A stretch of DNA of 64,000 nucleotides from Mycobacterium pinniadriaticum (GTDB lineage: Bacteria; Actinomycetota; Actinomycetes; Mycobacteriales; Mycobacteriaceae): NCBI RefSeq assembly GCF_026242045.1, contig NZ_JAPJDO010000001.1, positions 248,001 through 312,000 of the forward strand. Reading direction: 5' to 3'. Of this stretch, positions 27,796 through 37,305 are shown piece after piece (position 1 is the stretch's first letter; every line of letters begins with the position of its first letter). The notes beneath the pieces were generated by a model, which saw only the letters and a program-made list of their open reading frames with translations, was not told where the DNA came from and made no database searches. A program made the translations under genes and the position numbers.

Positions 27796-28619
27796 CACGG
27801 TTCGCCGGACGACAAGCGATCGTCACCGGGGCGGGTTCGGGAATCGGCGCGGCACTGTGCCGGGCGCTGGCCGACGCCGGAGCCGACGTGGTGTGCACCG
27901 ATATCGACGGCGCGGCCGCCGAACGTACCGCCGCGTCGTTGCCCAGGCCGGGGACAGCCGCGCAGCTCGACGTCACCGACGCGGGCGCCGTGCAGCGTGC
28001 CGTGGACGATGCCGTCGAGCGCGCCGGCCGGATCGACCTGATGTTCAACAACGCCGGAATCACCTGGGGCGGAGACACCGAACTACTCACCCTCGACCAG
28101 TGGAACGCGATCATCGACGTGAACATCCGTGGTGTCGTGCACGGGATACACGCCGCCTACCCCCACATGGTTCGCCAGAAGCACGGTCACATCGTCAACA
28201 CCGCGTCGATGGCGGGCCTCGCGGCCGCGGGCCGGATCACCAGCTATGTGATGACCAAGCATGCCGTGGTCGGCCTGTCCCTGGCGCTGCGCACCGAGGC
28301 GGCCGGCCACGGAGTCGGCGTGCTGGCCATCTGCCCCACCGCGGTGGACACCCCGATCCTGGACAAGGGCTGGCTTGGCGATTTCAACGGCCGGGAGTTC
28401 TACCAGATGGGCCAGCGCAATGGGACGTTCTATAGCCCCGATCGGTTGGCCGCCGATACGCTCCGGGCGATCGAACGCAACAAGGCCCTCCTGGTCGCAC
28501 CTCGTCAAGCCCACGCGGCGTGGCTGTTCGCGCGCCTGGCACCCGGCTTGCTCAACCGGATGGCCGTTCGCTTCGTCGACCGTCAACGCACCGCAGACAG
28601 AAGGCAACCGACACCATGA
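27792..28619 (+). CDS. SDR-family oxidoreductase
   Basis: The 275-residue protein is a classical SDR: T-G-A-G-S-G-I-G at 12-19, N-N-A-G at 86-89, catalytic Ser139, Tyr152 and Lys156 (Y-V-M-T-K). The acidic residue after beta-2 (C-T-D-I-D) points to NAD. It has an additional 25-residue C-terminal extension. It starts by GTGA overlap with the broken SDR and overlaps the phosphotransferase gene (ATGA), so five genes from 27146 to 31983 form one unit. The substrate, probably a hydrophobic alcohol or ketone, is unknown. Confidence 0.88.
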   Translation: MTRFAGRQAIVTGAGSGIGAALCRALADAGADVVCTDIDGAAAERTAASLPRPGTAAQLDVTDAGAVQRAVDDAVERAGRIDLMFNNAGITWGGDTELLTLDQWNAIIDVNIRGVVHGIHAAYPHMVRQKHGHIVNTASMAGLAAAGRITSYVMTKHAVVGLSLALRTEAAGHGVGVLAICPTAVDTPILDKGWLGDFNGREFYQMGQRNGTFYSPDRLAADTLRAIERNKALLVAPRQAHAAWLFARLAPGLLNRMAVRFVDRQRTADRRQPTP

Positions 28620-29689
28620 GCGCCCCGACCGCGATTCCCCGCTATCCCTCTGACGTCACCGGTAGCTGGCTGGCCGGCATCCTCAGCCGTCCCGGCGCTG
28701 TGGTGGAGGTCGAGACCGTCGACGTGACCCCGGTCGGGACGGGTCAGACGGGCGCCACGTTCCGGATCGCGGCCACCTATTCCACCAGTGCAGGCGACCT
28801 GCCGGGCAGCTTCATCCTGAAATTGCCCGCCGGCGACGACACCGTGCGCGACCGGGTGATGCTCGGCTACCGCAGCGAGTGCGCGTTCTACCAGTCCGTT
28901 GCCGAACTGGTCACGATCCCGATTCCGCAGTGCTACCACGTCGACATCGCCGACGAGGGAGCCAGCTACGCGCTGCTGCTCGCGGATCAGGCGCCGGCCG
29001 TCCAGGGTGACCAGATCGCCGGCTGCGGCCTGCCCGAGGCCCGCCTCGCGGTGCGCGCACTGGCGGGATTGCACGGACCCACGTGGTGCGACCCGCGCTG
29101 GCCCAGCTTTCCCGGACTCGCGATGTCGGTCACCGGTGAGGACGCCATCCGCGGCCTCGGCGAGATCGCCAAGATGGCCGCCGGTATCACCGTCGAGAAA
29201 CTCGGGTCGCGGCTGAGCGCCCGAGACGCCGAAACCCTCGTCGCGGCTATGGATCTGGTGACGCCGTGGCTGCTGAACGCGCCGGACCGGTTTGCTCTGC
29301 TGCACGGCGACTACCGGCTGGACAACCTGCTCTTCGACGGCGAGCGGGTCAGCGTGGTCGACTGGCAGACGCTCGGCGTCGGGCTGGCCGGTCGCGATCT
29401 CGCCTACTTCACCGGGACCAGCCTGGAGCCCGACCTGCGGGCGCAGGCCGAGCAGGACCTGGTCGCGGAGTACCACCGGGCCCTGCTCGACACGGGAGTG
29501 CGCGACTACGACGCGGCGACCTGCTGGCAGGACTACCGGCTGGGAATGATTCAGGTTCCCTTGATCTCCGCGCTCGGCTGCGCGTTCTCGGTGGAAACCG
29601 AACGTGGTGACGACATGATGGCGGCCATGCTGCGCCGGGGCTGCCGCGCCATCCGCGATCTGGGCACCCTCGAACTGATCACAGGATAG
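28616..29689 (+). CDS. Aminoglycoside-phosphotransferase-like kinase
   Basis: The 357-residue protein has the APH/choline-kinase fold: G-T-G-Q-T-G glycine loop at about 41-46, Lys in F-I-L-K-L, the catalytic H-G-D-Y-R-L-D-N at 230-237 and the metal-binding V-V-D-W at 247-250. It resembles the phosphotransferase family common in mycobacterial catabolic operons, often annotated as ecdysteroid-kinase-like or 2'-phosphotransferase. It probably phosphorylates an alcohol on a metabolite, not an antibiotic, given its neighbours. Cytosolic. Confidence 0.85.
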   Translation: MSAPTAIPRYPSDVTGSWLAGILSRPGAVVEVETVDVTPVGTGQTGATFRIAATYSTSAGDLPGSFILKLPAGDDTVRDRVMLGYRSECAFYQSVAELVTIPIPQCYHVDIADEGASYALLLADQAPAVQGDQIAGCGLPEARLAVRALAGLHGPTWCDPRWPSFPGLAMSVTGEDAIRGLGEIAKMAAGITVEKLGSRLSARDAETLVAAMDLVTPWLLNAPDRFALLHGDYRLDNLLFDGERVSVVDWQTLGVGLAGRDLAYFTGTSLEPDLRAQAEQDLVAEYHRALLDTGVRDYDAATCWQDYRLGMIQVPLISALGCAFSVETERGDDMMAAMLRRGCRAIRDLGTLELITG

Positions 29690-29698
29690 GGGCCGCAC

Positions 29699-31045
29699 GT
29701 GGGTGATTCCCTGCCGCGTACCGCGATCATCGGCGCGGGTGTCAGCGGGCTGACCTCCGGCAAGATGCTCAAGGACTACGGTGTGCCCTACACCACCTTC
29801 GAGTTGTCGGATCGCATCGGGGGCAACTGGGCCTTCGCCAACCCCAACGGATTGAGCAGTGCCTACCGCTCCCTGCACATCGATACGTCCAAACAACGGT
29901 TGTCGTTCAAGGACTTTCCGATACCGGAGCAGTTCCCGTCGTTCCCGCACCACAGCGACATCAAGAACTACCTTGACTCGTATGCCGAAACCTTCGGGCT
30001 GCTGGACAACATCGAGTTCAACAACGGTGTCCAGCATGCTGCCCTCAATGGCGACGGGCGCTGGGACATCACCGACAGCAGGGGAACGACCCGCGAGTTC
30101 GATCTGCTGGTGGTCGGCAACGGCCATCACTGGGATGCCCGCCACCCCGATTTCCCCGGCGAATTCACCGGCGAAACAATCCATTCCCACCACTACATCG
30201 ATCCGCAGACGCCGCTGAACCTGACGGGCAAGCGGATCCTGGTGGTCGGGATCGGCAATAGTGCTGCCGATATCACCGTCGAGCTGTCCTCGAAGACACT
30301 GCAGAACACCGTCACCCTGTCGACCCGTTCCAGCGCGTGGATCGTGCCCAAATTCATCGCCGGTCGCCCGGGCGACACCATTTGGCGTACCTCGCCCCGC
30401 ATACCATTGTCCTGGCAGCGCAAGGCGATTCAGCTCTTAGCACCCGCCATGGGCATCGACCCGCAGTTGTACGGCCTTCCGGCGCCGAACCACAAACTGT
30501 TCGAAGCGCACCCGACCCAATCGGTGGAGTTGCCGCTGCGGTTGGGGTCTGGTGACGTCATCCCCAAGCCCAACGTCAGTCGTCTCGACGGGGACACCGT
30601 GCACTTCGAGGACGGCACGAGCGCGGTGTTCGACGCGATCGTCTACGCCACCGGATACAACATCACGTTCCCGTTCTTCGACCCCGACTTCATCAGCGCC
30701 CCGGACAATGCCATCCGCCTCTATAAGCGAATGTTTCGCCCGGGCATGGAGAATGTGGTGTTCATCGGGTTCGCGCAGGCGGTGCCGACGCTGTTCCCGT
30801 TCATCGAATGCCAGGCGAAGCTGTTAGCGGCCTACGCGGTAGGCCGCTACGCGCTGCCGCCGACCGCGGAGATGGAGCGGGTGATCGACGCCGATCAAAA
30901 ACTCTACGTGGGCCACTGCACCGACCGTCCGCGGCATACTCAGCAGGTCGACTACTTCCACTACGACCACGACATCCGCACCCGGGAGCTACCTGCCGGT
31001 ATCAATCGGGCGGAACTGGCTCGCCGCCGTGAGGCCGCCGTATGA
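29699..31045 (+). CDS. Flavin-containing monooxygenase
   Basis: The 448-residue protein has an FAD motif G-A-G-V-S-G at 12-17, the FMO/Baeyer-Villiger-like fingerprint F-P-G-E-F-T-G-E-T-I-H-S-H-H-Y at 152-166 and a second NADPH Rossmann motif G-I-G-N-S-A at 184-189. It oxygenates a soft nucleophile or carbonyl carbon, with a ketone the likely substrate in this operon (Baeyer-Villiger to an ester, which the next gene could hydrolyse); that pairing is inference. The start is a GTG. Its stop overlaps the hydrolase start. Confidence 0.9.
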   Translation: MGDSLPRTAIIGAGVSGLTSGKMLKDYGVPYTTFELSDRIGGNWAFANPNGLSSAYRSLHIDTSKQRLSFKDFPIPEQFPSFPHHSDIKNYLDSYAETFGLLDNIEFNNGVQHAALNGDGRWDITDSRGTTREFDLLVVGNGHHWDARHPDFPGEFTGETIHSHHYIDPQTPLNLTGKRILVVGIGNSAADITVELSSKTLQNTVTLSTRSSAWIVPKFIAGRPGDTIWRTSPRIPLSWQRKAIQLLAPAMGIDPQLYGLPAPNHKLFEAHPTQSVELPLRLGSGDVIPKPNVSRLDGDTVHFEDGTSAVFDAIVYATGYNITFPFFDPDFISAPDNAIRLYKRMFRPGMENVVFIGFAQAVPTLFPFIECQAKLLAAYAVGRYALPPTAEMERVIDADQKLYVGHCTDRPRHTQQVDYFHYDHDIRTRELPAGINRAELARRREAAV

Positions 31046-31983
31046 GCCGCACCGACATCGCGTTCGATTCCTCCGGAGTGCAGTGCCTCGCCTGGCATTT
31101 TCCTGGCGACGGCGACGCCTTCGCCGGCCCGGCGGGACGCCCCGTGGTGGTCATGGGTCACGGCTTCGGCGGAACCAAGGACTCCGGACTCGAGCCGTTC
31201 GCCGAGCGGATCAGCGCCGCCGGTATCGACGTCCTGGCTTTCGACTACCGCGGTTTCGGGGCCTCGGAAGGCACACCCCGGCAGACGGTTTCGGTGGCTG
31301 CTCAGATCGGTGACTTCGAGGCCGCGATCGCTGCCGCCAAGCGGTTGGACGGGGTCGATCCGAATCGGATCGTGTTGTGGGGATCGTCGATGTCGGGTGG
31401 TCATGTGGTGCGGGTCGCCGCCGATCACCCCGGCGTTGCGGGGGTCATCGCGATGACACCGCTCACCAGCGGGCTGGCGGTCAGCCGTGCGGCGATCGAA
31501 CACCGTCACGTCGGACAGGCATTGAAGTGGACCGTGCTGGGGCTCAAGAGCCGCGTCGATGTGGCTCGGGGAGGCCGTCCGACGCTGATGCCACTGGTCG
31601 CCCACCCGGGCGAGCCGGGAGCGCTGGCGCTGGACGGTGCCTACGAAAGCTATACCGCCATGGCCGGGCCGACCTGGCGCAACGAGGTCGACTCGGCGGT
31701 GGGCCTGCAGATCGCGTCGATCCGAACGGCCGACGCCGCCAAGCGGCTACGCTGCCCGCTGCTGATCCAGGTCGCCGACTTCGACCGCTACGTGCCCGCC
31801 GAATCGGTGATGAAGACCGCGGTTCTCGGCAGGGCGGAAGTGCACCACTACCCGTGCGACCACTTCGACGTCTGGCCGGGACACGACTGGTTCGAGAAGG
31901 CGGCCGCCGACCAGGTCGCCTTCCTGCGCCGCACCCTCAGTACTTCGTTGAGCCCTGATCGACTGAAATCGCCTCAGCCGTAA
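31042..31983 (+). CDS. Alpha/beta hydrolase
   Basis: The 313-residue protein has the alpha/beta-hydrolase core: oxyanion H-G-F-G-G at about 40-44, nucleophile elbow S-x-S-x-G (Ser118), acid D-F-D-R-Y and the catalytic His in C-D-H-F-D-V-W. It resembles dienelactone-hydrolase/COG1073 esterases. Following an FMO, a role in cleaving a Baeyer-Villiger lactone or ester is reasonable. Its final 47 bases overlap the opposite-strand SDR gene, an unusually long tail-to-tail overlap. Confidence 0.85.
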   Translation: MSRTDIAFDSSGVQCLAWHFPGDGDAFAGPAGRPVVVMGHGFGGTKDSGLEPFAERISAAGIDVLAFDYRGFGASEGTPRQTVSVAAQIGDFEAAIAAAKRLDGVDPNRIVLWGSSMSGGHVVRVAADHPGVAGVIAMTPLTSGLAVSRAAIEHRHVGQALKWTVLGLKSRVDVARGGRPTLMPLVAHPGEPGALALDGAYESYTAMAGPTWRNEVDSAVGLQIASIRTADAAKRLRCPLLIQVADFDRYVPAESVMKTAVLGRAEVHHYPCDHFDVWPGHDWFEKAAADQVAFLRRTLSTSLSPDRLKSPQP

Positions 31984-32758
31984 TCAATTTTGCGTCGTCG
32001 CTGGCCAGGAAGCACACCGTGTCGGCGATATCCTCCGGCTCGGCGATGTAGACCGGCAGGAATGGCAGCATCATGTTCTGCAGCGCCGGGTTGGTCTCCA
32101 TAGCTTTGCCCAGCGCCGCGACCATGTCCCCGGTGCCCATATCGGTGTTCACCGGTCCCGGGTGCACACTGTTGACCCGGATGTTGTGCTTGCCGAGTTC
32201 CGCGGCGAACGCCCGGGCCATCCCGGTCACGGCATGCTTGCTCGCGGTGTAGTGCACCATGAACGGCTGCAGCTTGATACCGGCCGCCGAACTGATCAGG
32301 ATCACCGATCCACCGCGTCCGCCTTCGACGATGGACGGTGCGCCGGCCATCACTGTGTTCCACGTCCCAGTGACGTTGACGTCCATGACATCCCGGAAAG
32401 CCTCCGGCGTGATCTCATCCCACGCCGACGGCGACGTGATGCCGGCATTGGCGACGATGATGTCGAGCCGGCCCAGCTTGGCGACGCCGTCCTGAACGGC
32501 TTCCTTGAGCCCGTCATGGTCACGGGTGTCGACGACGGCGGACACGATCGTGCTGCCGGTCTCTTCGACCAGGCGCACGGTCTCGGCGAAGTCCTCCGGC
32601 GTGGCCGGGTCGTACGGAACGCATTCCGGCAGCTTGCCCGCGATGTCGACGGCGATGATGTCGGCGCCTTCACGGGCCATCTTGACCGCATGGGCGCGGC
32701 CCTGCCCGCGGGCGGCTCCGGTGATGAACGCGACCTTGCCGCTGAGCTTTCCTGTCAT
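31937..32758 (-). CDS. Mycofactocin-type SDR-family oxidoreductase
   Basis: The 273-residue protein has T-G-A-A-R-G-Q-G at 13-20, N-A-G-I, catalytic Ser156/157, Tyr170 and Lys174, and an insertion after beta-2 (K-L-P-E-C-V-P-Y-D-P-A-T) typical of the mycofactocin-coupled SDRs (TIGR03971 type), which keep NAD bound and pass electrons to mycofactocin. It is second in a two-gene unit with an acyl-CoA dehydrogenase (ATGA overlap). The substrate is an alcohol, not identifiable. Confidence 0.87.
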   Translation of the reverse strand: MTGKLSGKVAFITGAARGQGRAHAVKMAREGADIIAVDIAGKLPECVPYDPATPEDFAETVRLVEETGSTIVSAVVDTRDHDGLKEAVQDGVAKLGRLDIIVANAGITSPSAWDEITPEAFRDVMDVNVTGTWNTVMAGAPSIVEGGRGGSVILISSAAGIKLQPFMVHYTASKHAVTGMARAFAAELGKHNIRVNSVHPGPVNTDMGTGDMVAALGKAMETNPALQNMMLPFLPVYIAEPEDIADTVCFLASDDAKLITAEAISVDQGSTKY

Positions 32759-33930
32759 GCCTTGCGCTGCGCTTCCTTGACTAGTCCGCCGCCCACGATC
32801 AGGCGCTGAATCTCGCTGGTGCCCTCGTACAGGCGTAGCAGCCGGACCTCGCGGTAGATCCGCTCCACCGGCACTCCACGCATATAACCCGCGCCGCCGT
32901 GCACCTGCACCGCGAGATCGGCCACGTTGCCCGCCATCTCGGTGCAGAACAGCTTGGCCACCGACGGTGCGATCCGGCGGTCTTCGCTGTTGACCCACTT
33001 ATGGGCGGCGTCGCGGACCAGCGCGCGACCGGCCATCACCCCGGTCTGCTGATCGGCCAGCATCGCCTGCACCAGCTGGAAATTCCCGATCGGGGTGCCG
33101 CCCTGTGTCGCGGTCGCCGCATACGCGACCGACTCGTCGAGAGCACGCTGCGCGGAGCCGACGGCCAGCGCGGCGATGTGGATGCGCCCGCGGGCAAGTG
33201 AGGTCATCGCCGCCCGGTACCCGATGTCCTCGCTACCACCGATCAGGGTGTCGTCCCCGACCCGGACATCGGTGAAGTTCACATCCGAGGTCCAGGCCCC
33301 CTCCTGGCCCATCTTGGCGTCCTTGACGCCGACCTCGACACCCGGCGTGTCCGCGGGCACGAGGAACACTGCGATCCCCGGCCCGTTCTCGTCGGCGGGC
33401 CGGGTGCGGGCGAACACGATGAACAGGTTGGCCACCGGTGCGTTGGTGATGTACTGCTTACGGCCGTTGATCACCCAACTCTGGCCGTCGCGAACGGCTT
33501 TCGTCCTCAGGCCGGACGGATTCGAGCCGGCGCCCGGCTCCGTCAGCGCGAATGACGCGACGACCTCACCGGAGGCGATTGGTTCCAGCCAGCGGGCCTT
33601 CTGCTCATCGGTGCCGAACCCGACCAGCACCTGGCCGGCGATACCGTTGTTGGTGCCGAACATCGACCGCAGCGCCAGGCATGTGTAGCCCAGTTCCATC
33701 GCCAGCTCGACATCCTGGGCGATGTTCAGACCCAGCCCGCCCCACTCCTGTGGGATCGCGTAGCCGAACAGGCCCATCTTCTTGGCCTGGTCGCGCAGGT
33801 CGTCGGGCACCTTGTCCTCGGCGAGGATCTCCGGTTCCCGCGGTACCACGGCCGTCCGCACGAAGTGGCGGGTCTGCGCCAGGATCTCGCGGAAGTCGTC
33901 GTCGCTGACTTGGGACGTCGGGCTGGCCAT
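32755..33930 (-). CDS. fadE-like: Acyl-CoA dehydrogenase
   Basis: The 391-residue protein shows the ACAD fold: T-E-P-G-A-G-S-N (FAD/substrate), V-H-G-G-A-G-Y, and the late Y-E-G-T-S-E-I-Q with Glu369 as the catalytic base. It makes the alpha-beta double bond of an acyl-CoA in the cytosol and passes electrons to ETF. The ATG at 33930 is preferred because AGGAGCC lies just upstream. It is divergent from an SDR gene over 96 bases containing a 7+7 inverted repeat. Confidence 0.9.
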   Translation of the reverse strand: MASPTSQVSDDDFREILAQTRHFVRTAVVPREPEILAEDKVPDDLRDQAKKMGLFGYAIPQEWGGLGLNIAQDVELAMELGYTCLALRSMFGTNNGIAGQVLVGFGTDEQKARWLEPIASGEVVASFALTEPGAGSNPSGLRTKAVRDGQSWVINGRKQYITNAPVANLFIVFARTRPADENGPGIAVFLVPADTPGVEVGVKDAKMGQEGAWTSDVNFTDVRVGDDTLIGGSEDIGYRAAMTSLARGRIHIAALAVGSAQRALDESVAYAATATQGGTPIGNFQLVQAMLADQQTGVMAGRALVRDAAHKWVNSEDRRIAPSVAKLFCTEMAGNVADLAVQVHGGAGYMRGVPVERIYREVRLLRLYEGTSEIQRLIVGGGLVKEAQRKA

Positions 33931-33965
33931 CAGGCTCCTAGGGGGTGGGGGCACTGGCTGGCGCG

Positions 33966-33984
33966 ATCATATATGAAATATGAT
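33966..33984. promoter_or_regulatory. Inverted repeat in divergent promoter
   Basis: ATCATAT (33966-33972) and ATATGAT (33978-33984) are perfect complements around five bases. The 19-bp AT-rich element lies between the leftward acyl-CoA dehydrogenase and the rightward SDR, in a GC-rich background, so it is a likely regulator site. The GntR gene at 37306 is the nearest local candidate. Confidence 0.5.
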
Positions 33985-34026
33985 GTTGCCGAATCGCAGG
34001 TCGTCGAGGGAAGTGGGAGAGATCAG

Positions 34027-34767
34027 ATGTCGTTGCTGGCTGGCCAGACCGCCGTCATCACCGGTGGAGCGCAGGGCCTCGGCTTTGCGATCGCCGAACA
34101 GTTCGTCGCCGAGGGCGCCCGCGTGGTCCTCGGCGACCTCAACCTCGACGCCACCGAAGAGGCGGTCAACAAGCTCGGCGGGGCCGACGTCGCACGAGCC
34201 GTGCGGTGCAATGTCACCGCCTACGCCGATGTCGACGCCCTCGTCGACGCTGCCATCGAGCACTTCGGGAGCTTCGACGTCATGGTGAACAACGCCGGCA
34301 TCACCCGTGACGCGACGTTGCGCAAGATGACCGAGGACGAGTTCGACCAGGTGATCTCGGTACACCTGAAGGGGACCTGGAACGGGCTGAAGAAGGCGTC
34401 GTCGGTGATGCGCGAGCAGAAGCGCGGCGCGATCGTGAACATGTCCTCGATCTCCGGCAAGGTCGGCATGATCGGCCAGACCAACTATTCGGCTGCCAAG
34501 GCCGGCATCGTCGGCATGACCAAGGCGGCCTCCAAGGAGCTGGCACACCTCGGCGTGCGGGTCAACGCCATCCAGCCCGGCCTGATCCGCTCGGCGATGA
34601 CCGAGGCGATGCCGCAACGCATTTGGGATTCCAAGGTCGCCGAGGTGCCGATGGGGCGTGCCGGAGAACCCTCCGAGGTCGCCAAGGTGGCGCTGTTCCT
34701 GGCCTCCGACCTGTCGTCGTACATGACCGGCACGGTCCTCGAGGTCGCCGGCGGACGGCACCTGTGA
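34027..34767 (+). CDS. SDR-family oxidoreductase (FabG type)
   Basis: The 246-residue protein is close to 3-oxoacyl reductases: T-G-G-A-Q-G-L-G at 12-19, N-N-A-G-I-T, Ser141, Tyr154, Lys158. L-G-D-L-N after beta-2 suggests NAD. In this operon (SDR, thiolase, acyl-CoA dehydrogenase, GntR) it most likely acts as a 3-hydroxyacyl-CoA dehydrogenase of a beta-oxidation pathway. GGGAGAG lies before the ATG at 34027; an upstream in-frame extension has no SDR similarity. Confidence 0.9.
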   Translation: MSLLAGQTAVITGGAQGLGFAIAEQFVAEGARVVLGDLNLDATEEAVNKLGGADVARAVRCNVTAYADVDALVDAAIEHFGSFDVMVNNAGITRDATLRKMTEDEFDQVISVHLKGTWNGLKKASSVMREQKRGAIVNMSSISGKVGMIGQTNYSAAKAGIVGMTKAASKELAHLGVRVNAIQPGLIRSAMTEAMPQRIWDSKVAEVPMGRAGEPSEVAKVALFLASDLSSYMTGTVLEVAGGRHL

Positions 34768-34840
34768 CCATGCGCCGAGATCGACGAAATGGTGCGATCT
34801 ACTCGCACTTTCCCGCCCCTTTGTCGGTTTGGACGCAACG

Positions 34841-36052
34841 ATGAGAACACCAGTCATCTGCGAACCGGTGCGGACACCGATCGGGCGTTACGGCGGGATG
34901 TTCGCCTCCTTGACGGCGGTCGACCTGGGGGTTGCCGCGCTGAAGGGTCTGCTGGCGCGCACCGGGATCGCACCAGACACCGTCGAGGACGTGATCCTCG
35001 GGCACTGCTACCCCAACAGCGAGGCGCCGGCGATCGGCCGAGTCGTCGCGCTCGACGCCGGCCTACCGGTGACGGTGCCCGGCATGCAGGTCGACCGGCG
35101 GTGCGGGTCGGGTCTACAGGCGGTCATCCAGGCGTGCCTGCAAGTCGCCTCGGGCGACAACGATCTCGTCATCGCTGGTGGCGCCGAAAGCATGAGCAAC
35201 GTGGCGTTCTACTCCACCGACATGCGCTGGGGCGGCAGCCGCACCGGGGTCCGGATGCACGATGGTCTGGCCCGGGGGCGGACCACCGCCGGGGGTAAGC
35301 ACTACCCGGTGCCGGGAGGCATGCTGGAGACCGCGGAGAACCTGCGCCGCGAGTACGGCATCTCGCGCCAGGAGCAAGACGAGCTCGCGGTGGCCTCGCA
35401 TCAGCGGGCGGTCGCCGCGCAGAAGGACGGCATCCTTGCTGAGGAGATCATCCCGGTGACCGTCAGTACCCGGCGTGGTGACGACGTGATCGACACCGAC
35501 GAGCACCCCAGGGCCGACACCACCGTCGAGTCGTTGACCAAACTCAAACCCGTTCTGCTCAAAGATGATCCGGACGCAACCGTGACGGCTGGAAACTCCA
35601 GCGGTCAGAACGACGCCGCATCGATGTGCGTTGTGACTACCCCGGAGAGGGCCGCCGAACTGGGGCTGACGCCGCTGGTGCGGCTGGTGTCCTGGGGCTC
35701 GGCGGGGGTCGGGCCCCAGGTGATGGGAATCGGGCCGGTGCCCGCCACCGAGGTCGCGTTGGCCAAAGCCGGTCTGACGCTCGCCGATATCGACCTCATC
35801 GAGCTCAACGAGGCGTTCGCCGCTCAGGCGCTGGCCGTCATGCGCGAGTGGAAGTTCACCGACGCCGACCATCAGCGCACCAACGTGTACGGCTCGGGCA
35901 TCTCGCTCGGGCATCCGGTCGGAGCCACCGGTGGGCGGATGCTGGCCACACTGGCCCGTGAGCTGCACCGCAAAGGGGCGCGCTACGGGCTGGAGACGAT
36001 GTGCATCGGCGGCGGCCAGGGCCTGGCCGCGGTTTTCGAGAAGGTGGGCTGA
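34841..36052 (+). CDS. fadA-like: Acetyl-CoA acetyltransferase / thiolase
   Basis: The 403-residue thiolase has its nucleophile at Cys88 (D-R-R-C-G-S-G), the G-H-P-V-G-A-T-G histidine loop and the second Cys in C-I-G-G-G-Q-G. It cleaves a 3-ketoacyl-CoA with CoA. It lies 73 bases after the SDR and before an acyl-CoA dehydrogenase, so a beta-oxidation turn is encoded here except for a hydratase. The ATG at 34841 is used; a TTG four codons earlier is possible and no good ribosome site is seen for either. Confidence 0.91.
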   Translation: MRTPVICEPVRTPIGRYGGMFASLTAVDLGVAALKGLLARTGIAPDTVEDVILGHCYPNSEAPAIGRVVALDAGLPVTVPGMQVDRRCGSGLQAVIQACLQVASGDNDLVIAGGAESMSNVAFYSTDMRWGGSRTGVRMHDGLARGRTTAGGKHYPVPGGMLETAENLRREYGISRQEQDELAVASHQRAVAAQKDGILAEEIIPVTVSTRRGDDVIDTDEHPRADTTVESLTKLKPVLLKDDPDATVTAGNSSGQNDAASMCVVTTPERAAELGLTPLVRLVSWGSAGVGPQVMGIGPVPATEVALAKAGLTLADIDLIELNEAFAAQALAVMREWKFTDADHQRTNVYGSGISLGHPVGATGGRMLATLARELHRKGARYGLETMCIGGGQGLAAVFEKVG

Positions 36053-36110
36053 CGCACCGTGACGTGTCGGCGACGATGCAGAGCGAAGCGATGAGGAGGA
36101 GTGACACCAT

Positions 36111-37304
36111 ATGACACGCATCGCCCAAACCCTCGGACTGACCGAGGTTCAGACCGAAATCGTCTCCACAGTACGGCAATTCGTCGACAAGGAGATCATC
36201 CCCAACGCTCAGGACCTTGAGCACTCCGACACTTATCCGCAGGCCATCGTCGACCAGATGAAGGACATGGGCCTGTTTGGCCTGATGGTCCCCGAGGAGT
36301 ACGGCGGGCTCGGCGAGTCGCTGCTCACCTACGCACTGTGCGTCGAGGAGTTGGCCCGCGGCTGGATGAGCATCTCCGGGGTGATCAACACCCACTTCAT
36401 CGTCGCGTACATGATTCGCCAGCACGGCACCGACGAGCAGAAACAGCGCTTCCTGCCTCGGATGGCCACCGGCGAGATCAGGGGAGCGTTCTCGATGTCG
36501 GAACCCGAGCTGGGTTCCGATGTCGCCGCGATCCGCACCAAGGCCAAGAACAACGGCGACGGTACCTACACCATCGACGGTCAGAAGATGTGGCTGACCA
36601 ACGGAGGCAGTTCGACTCTGGTCGCCGCGTTGGTGCGCACCGATGAAGGTGCCGACAAGCCGCACCGAAACCTGACGGCCTTCCTGATCGAAAAGCCCTC
36701 CGGCTTTGGTGAAGTCGCACCTGGACTCACGATTCCAGGAAAGATCGACAAGCTCGGCTACAAAGGCATCGATACCACCGAGCTGATCTTCGACGGTTAC
36801 CTGGCCAGTGCCGACGACGTCCTCGGCGCCAAGCCGGGCCAGGGTTTCTTCCAGATGATGGACGGCGTCGAGGTCGGCCGTGTCAACGTCTCCGCCCGAG
36901 CCTGCGGGGTCGGCGTTCGCGCCTTCGAACTGGCCGTCCGATACGCGCAGCAGCGCAGCACCTTCGGCAAACCGATCGCCGAACATCAGGCGATCGCCTT
37001 CCAGTTGGCCGAGATGGCCACCAAAGTCGAAGCGGCACACCTGATGATGGTCAATGCCGCGCGGCTGAAGGACTCCGGCGAGCGTAACGACGTCGCCGCC
37101 GGGATGGCGAAATACCTGGCCAGCGAATTCTGCGCGGAGGTCACCCAGCAGAGTTTCCGCATCCATGGCGGATACGGGTATTCCAAGGAGTACGAAATCG
37201 AGCGGTTGATGCGGGATGCACCGTTCCTGCTGATCGGCGAGGGCACCAGCGAAATCCAGAAGAACATCATCAGCAAGCGGCTGCTCGCCGACTATCGGAT
37301 TTGA
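36111..37304 (+). CDS. fadE-like: Acyl-CoA dehydrogenase
   Basis: The 397-residue protein has S-E-P-E-L-G-S-D for the FAD/acyl site, I-H-G-G-Y-G-Y-S and G-E-G-T-S-E-I-Q with the catalytic Glu near 377. It is of short/medium-chain type by these motifs. AGGAGGAG lies nine bases before the ATG. Only one base separates it from the GntR gene, so the regulator is co-expressed with the pathway. Confidence 0.91.
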   Translation: MTRIAQTLGLTEVQTEIVSTVRQFVDKEIIPNAQDLEHSDTYPQAIVDQMKDMGLFGLMVPEEYGGLGESLLTYALCVEELARGWMSISGVINTHFIVAYMIRQHGTDEQKQRFLPRMATGEIRGAFSMSEPELGSDVAAIRTKAKNNGDGTYTIDGQKMWLTNGGSSTLVAALVRTDEGADKPHRNLTAFLIEKPSGFGEVAPGLTIPGKIDKLGYKGIDTTELIFDGYLASADDVLGAKPGQGFFQMMDGVEVGRVNVSARACGVGVRAFELAVRYAQQRSTFGKPIAEHQAIAFQLAEMATKVEAAHLMMVNAARLKDSGERNDVAAGMAKYLASEFCAEVTQQSFRIHGGYGYSKEYEIERLMRDAPFLLIGEGTSEIQKNIISKRLLADYRI

Positions 37305-37305
37305 C

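Noticed and set aside
28583..30193. 536-residue minus-strand open frame
   Set aside because: It lies antisense to the phosphotransferase and FMO genes, which have clear motifs; the frame is a GC-rich codon shadow.
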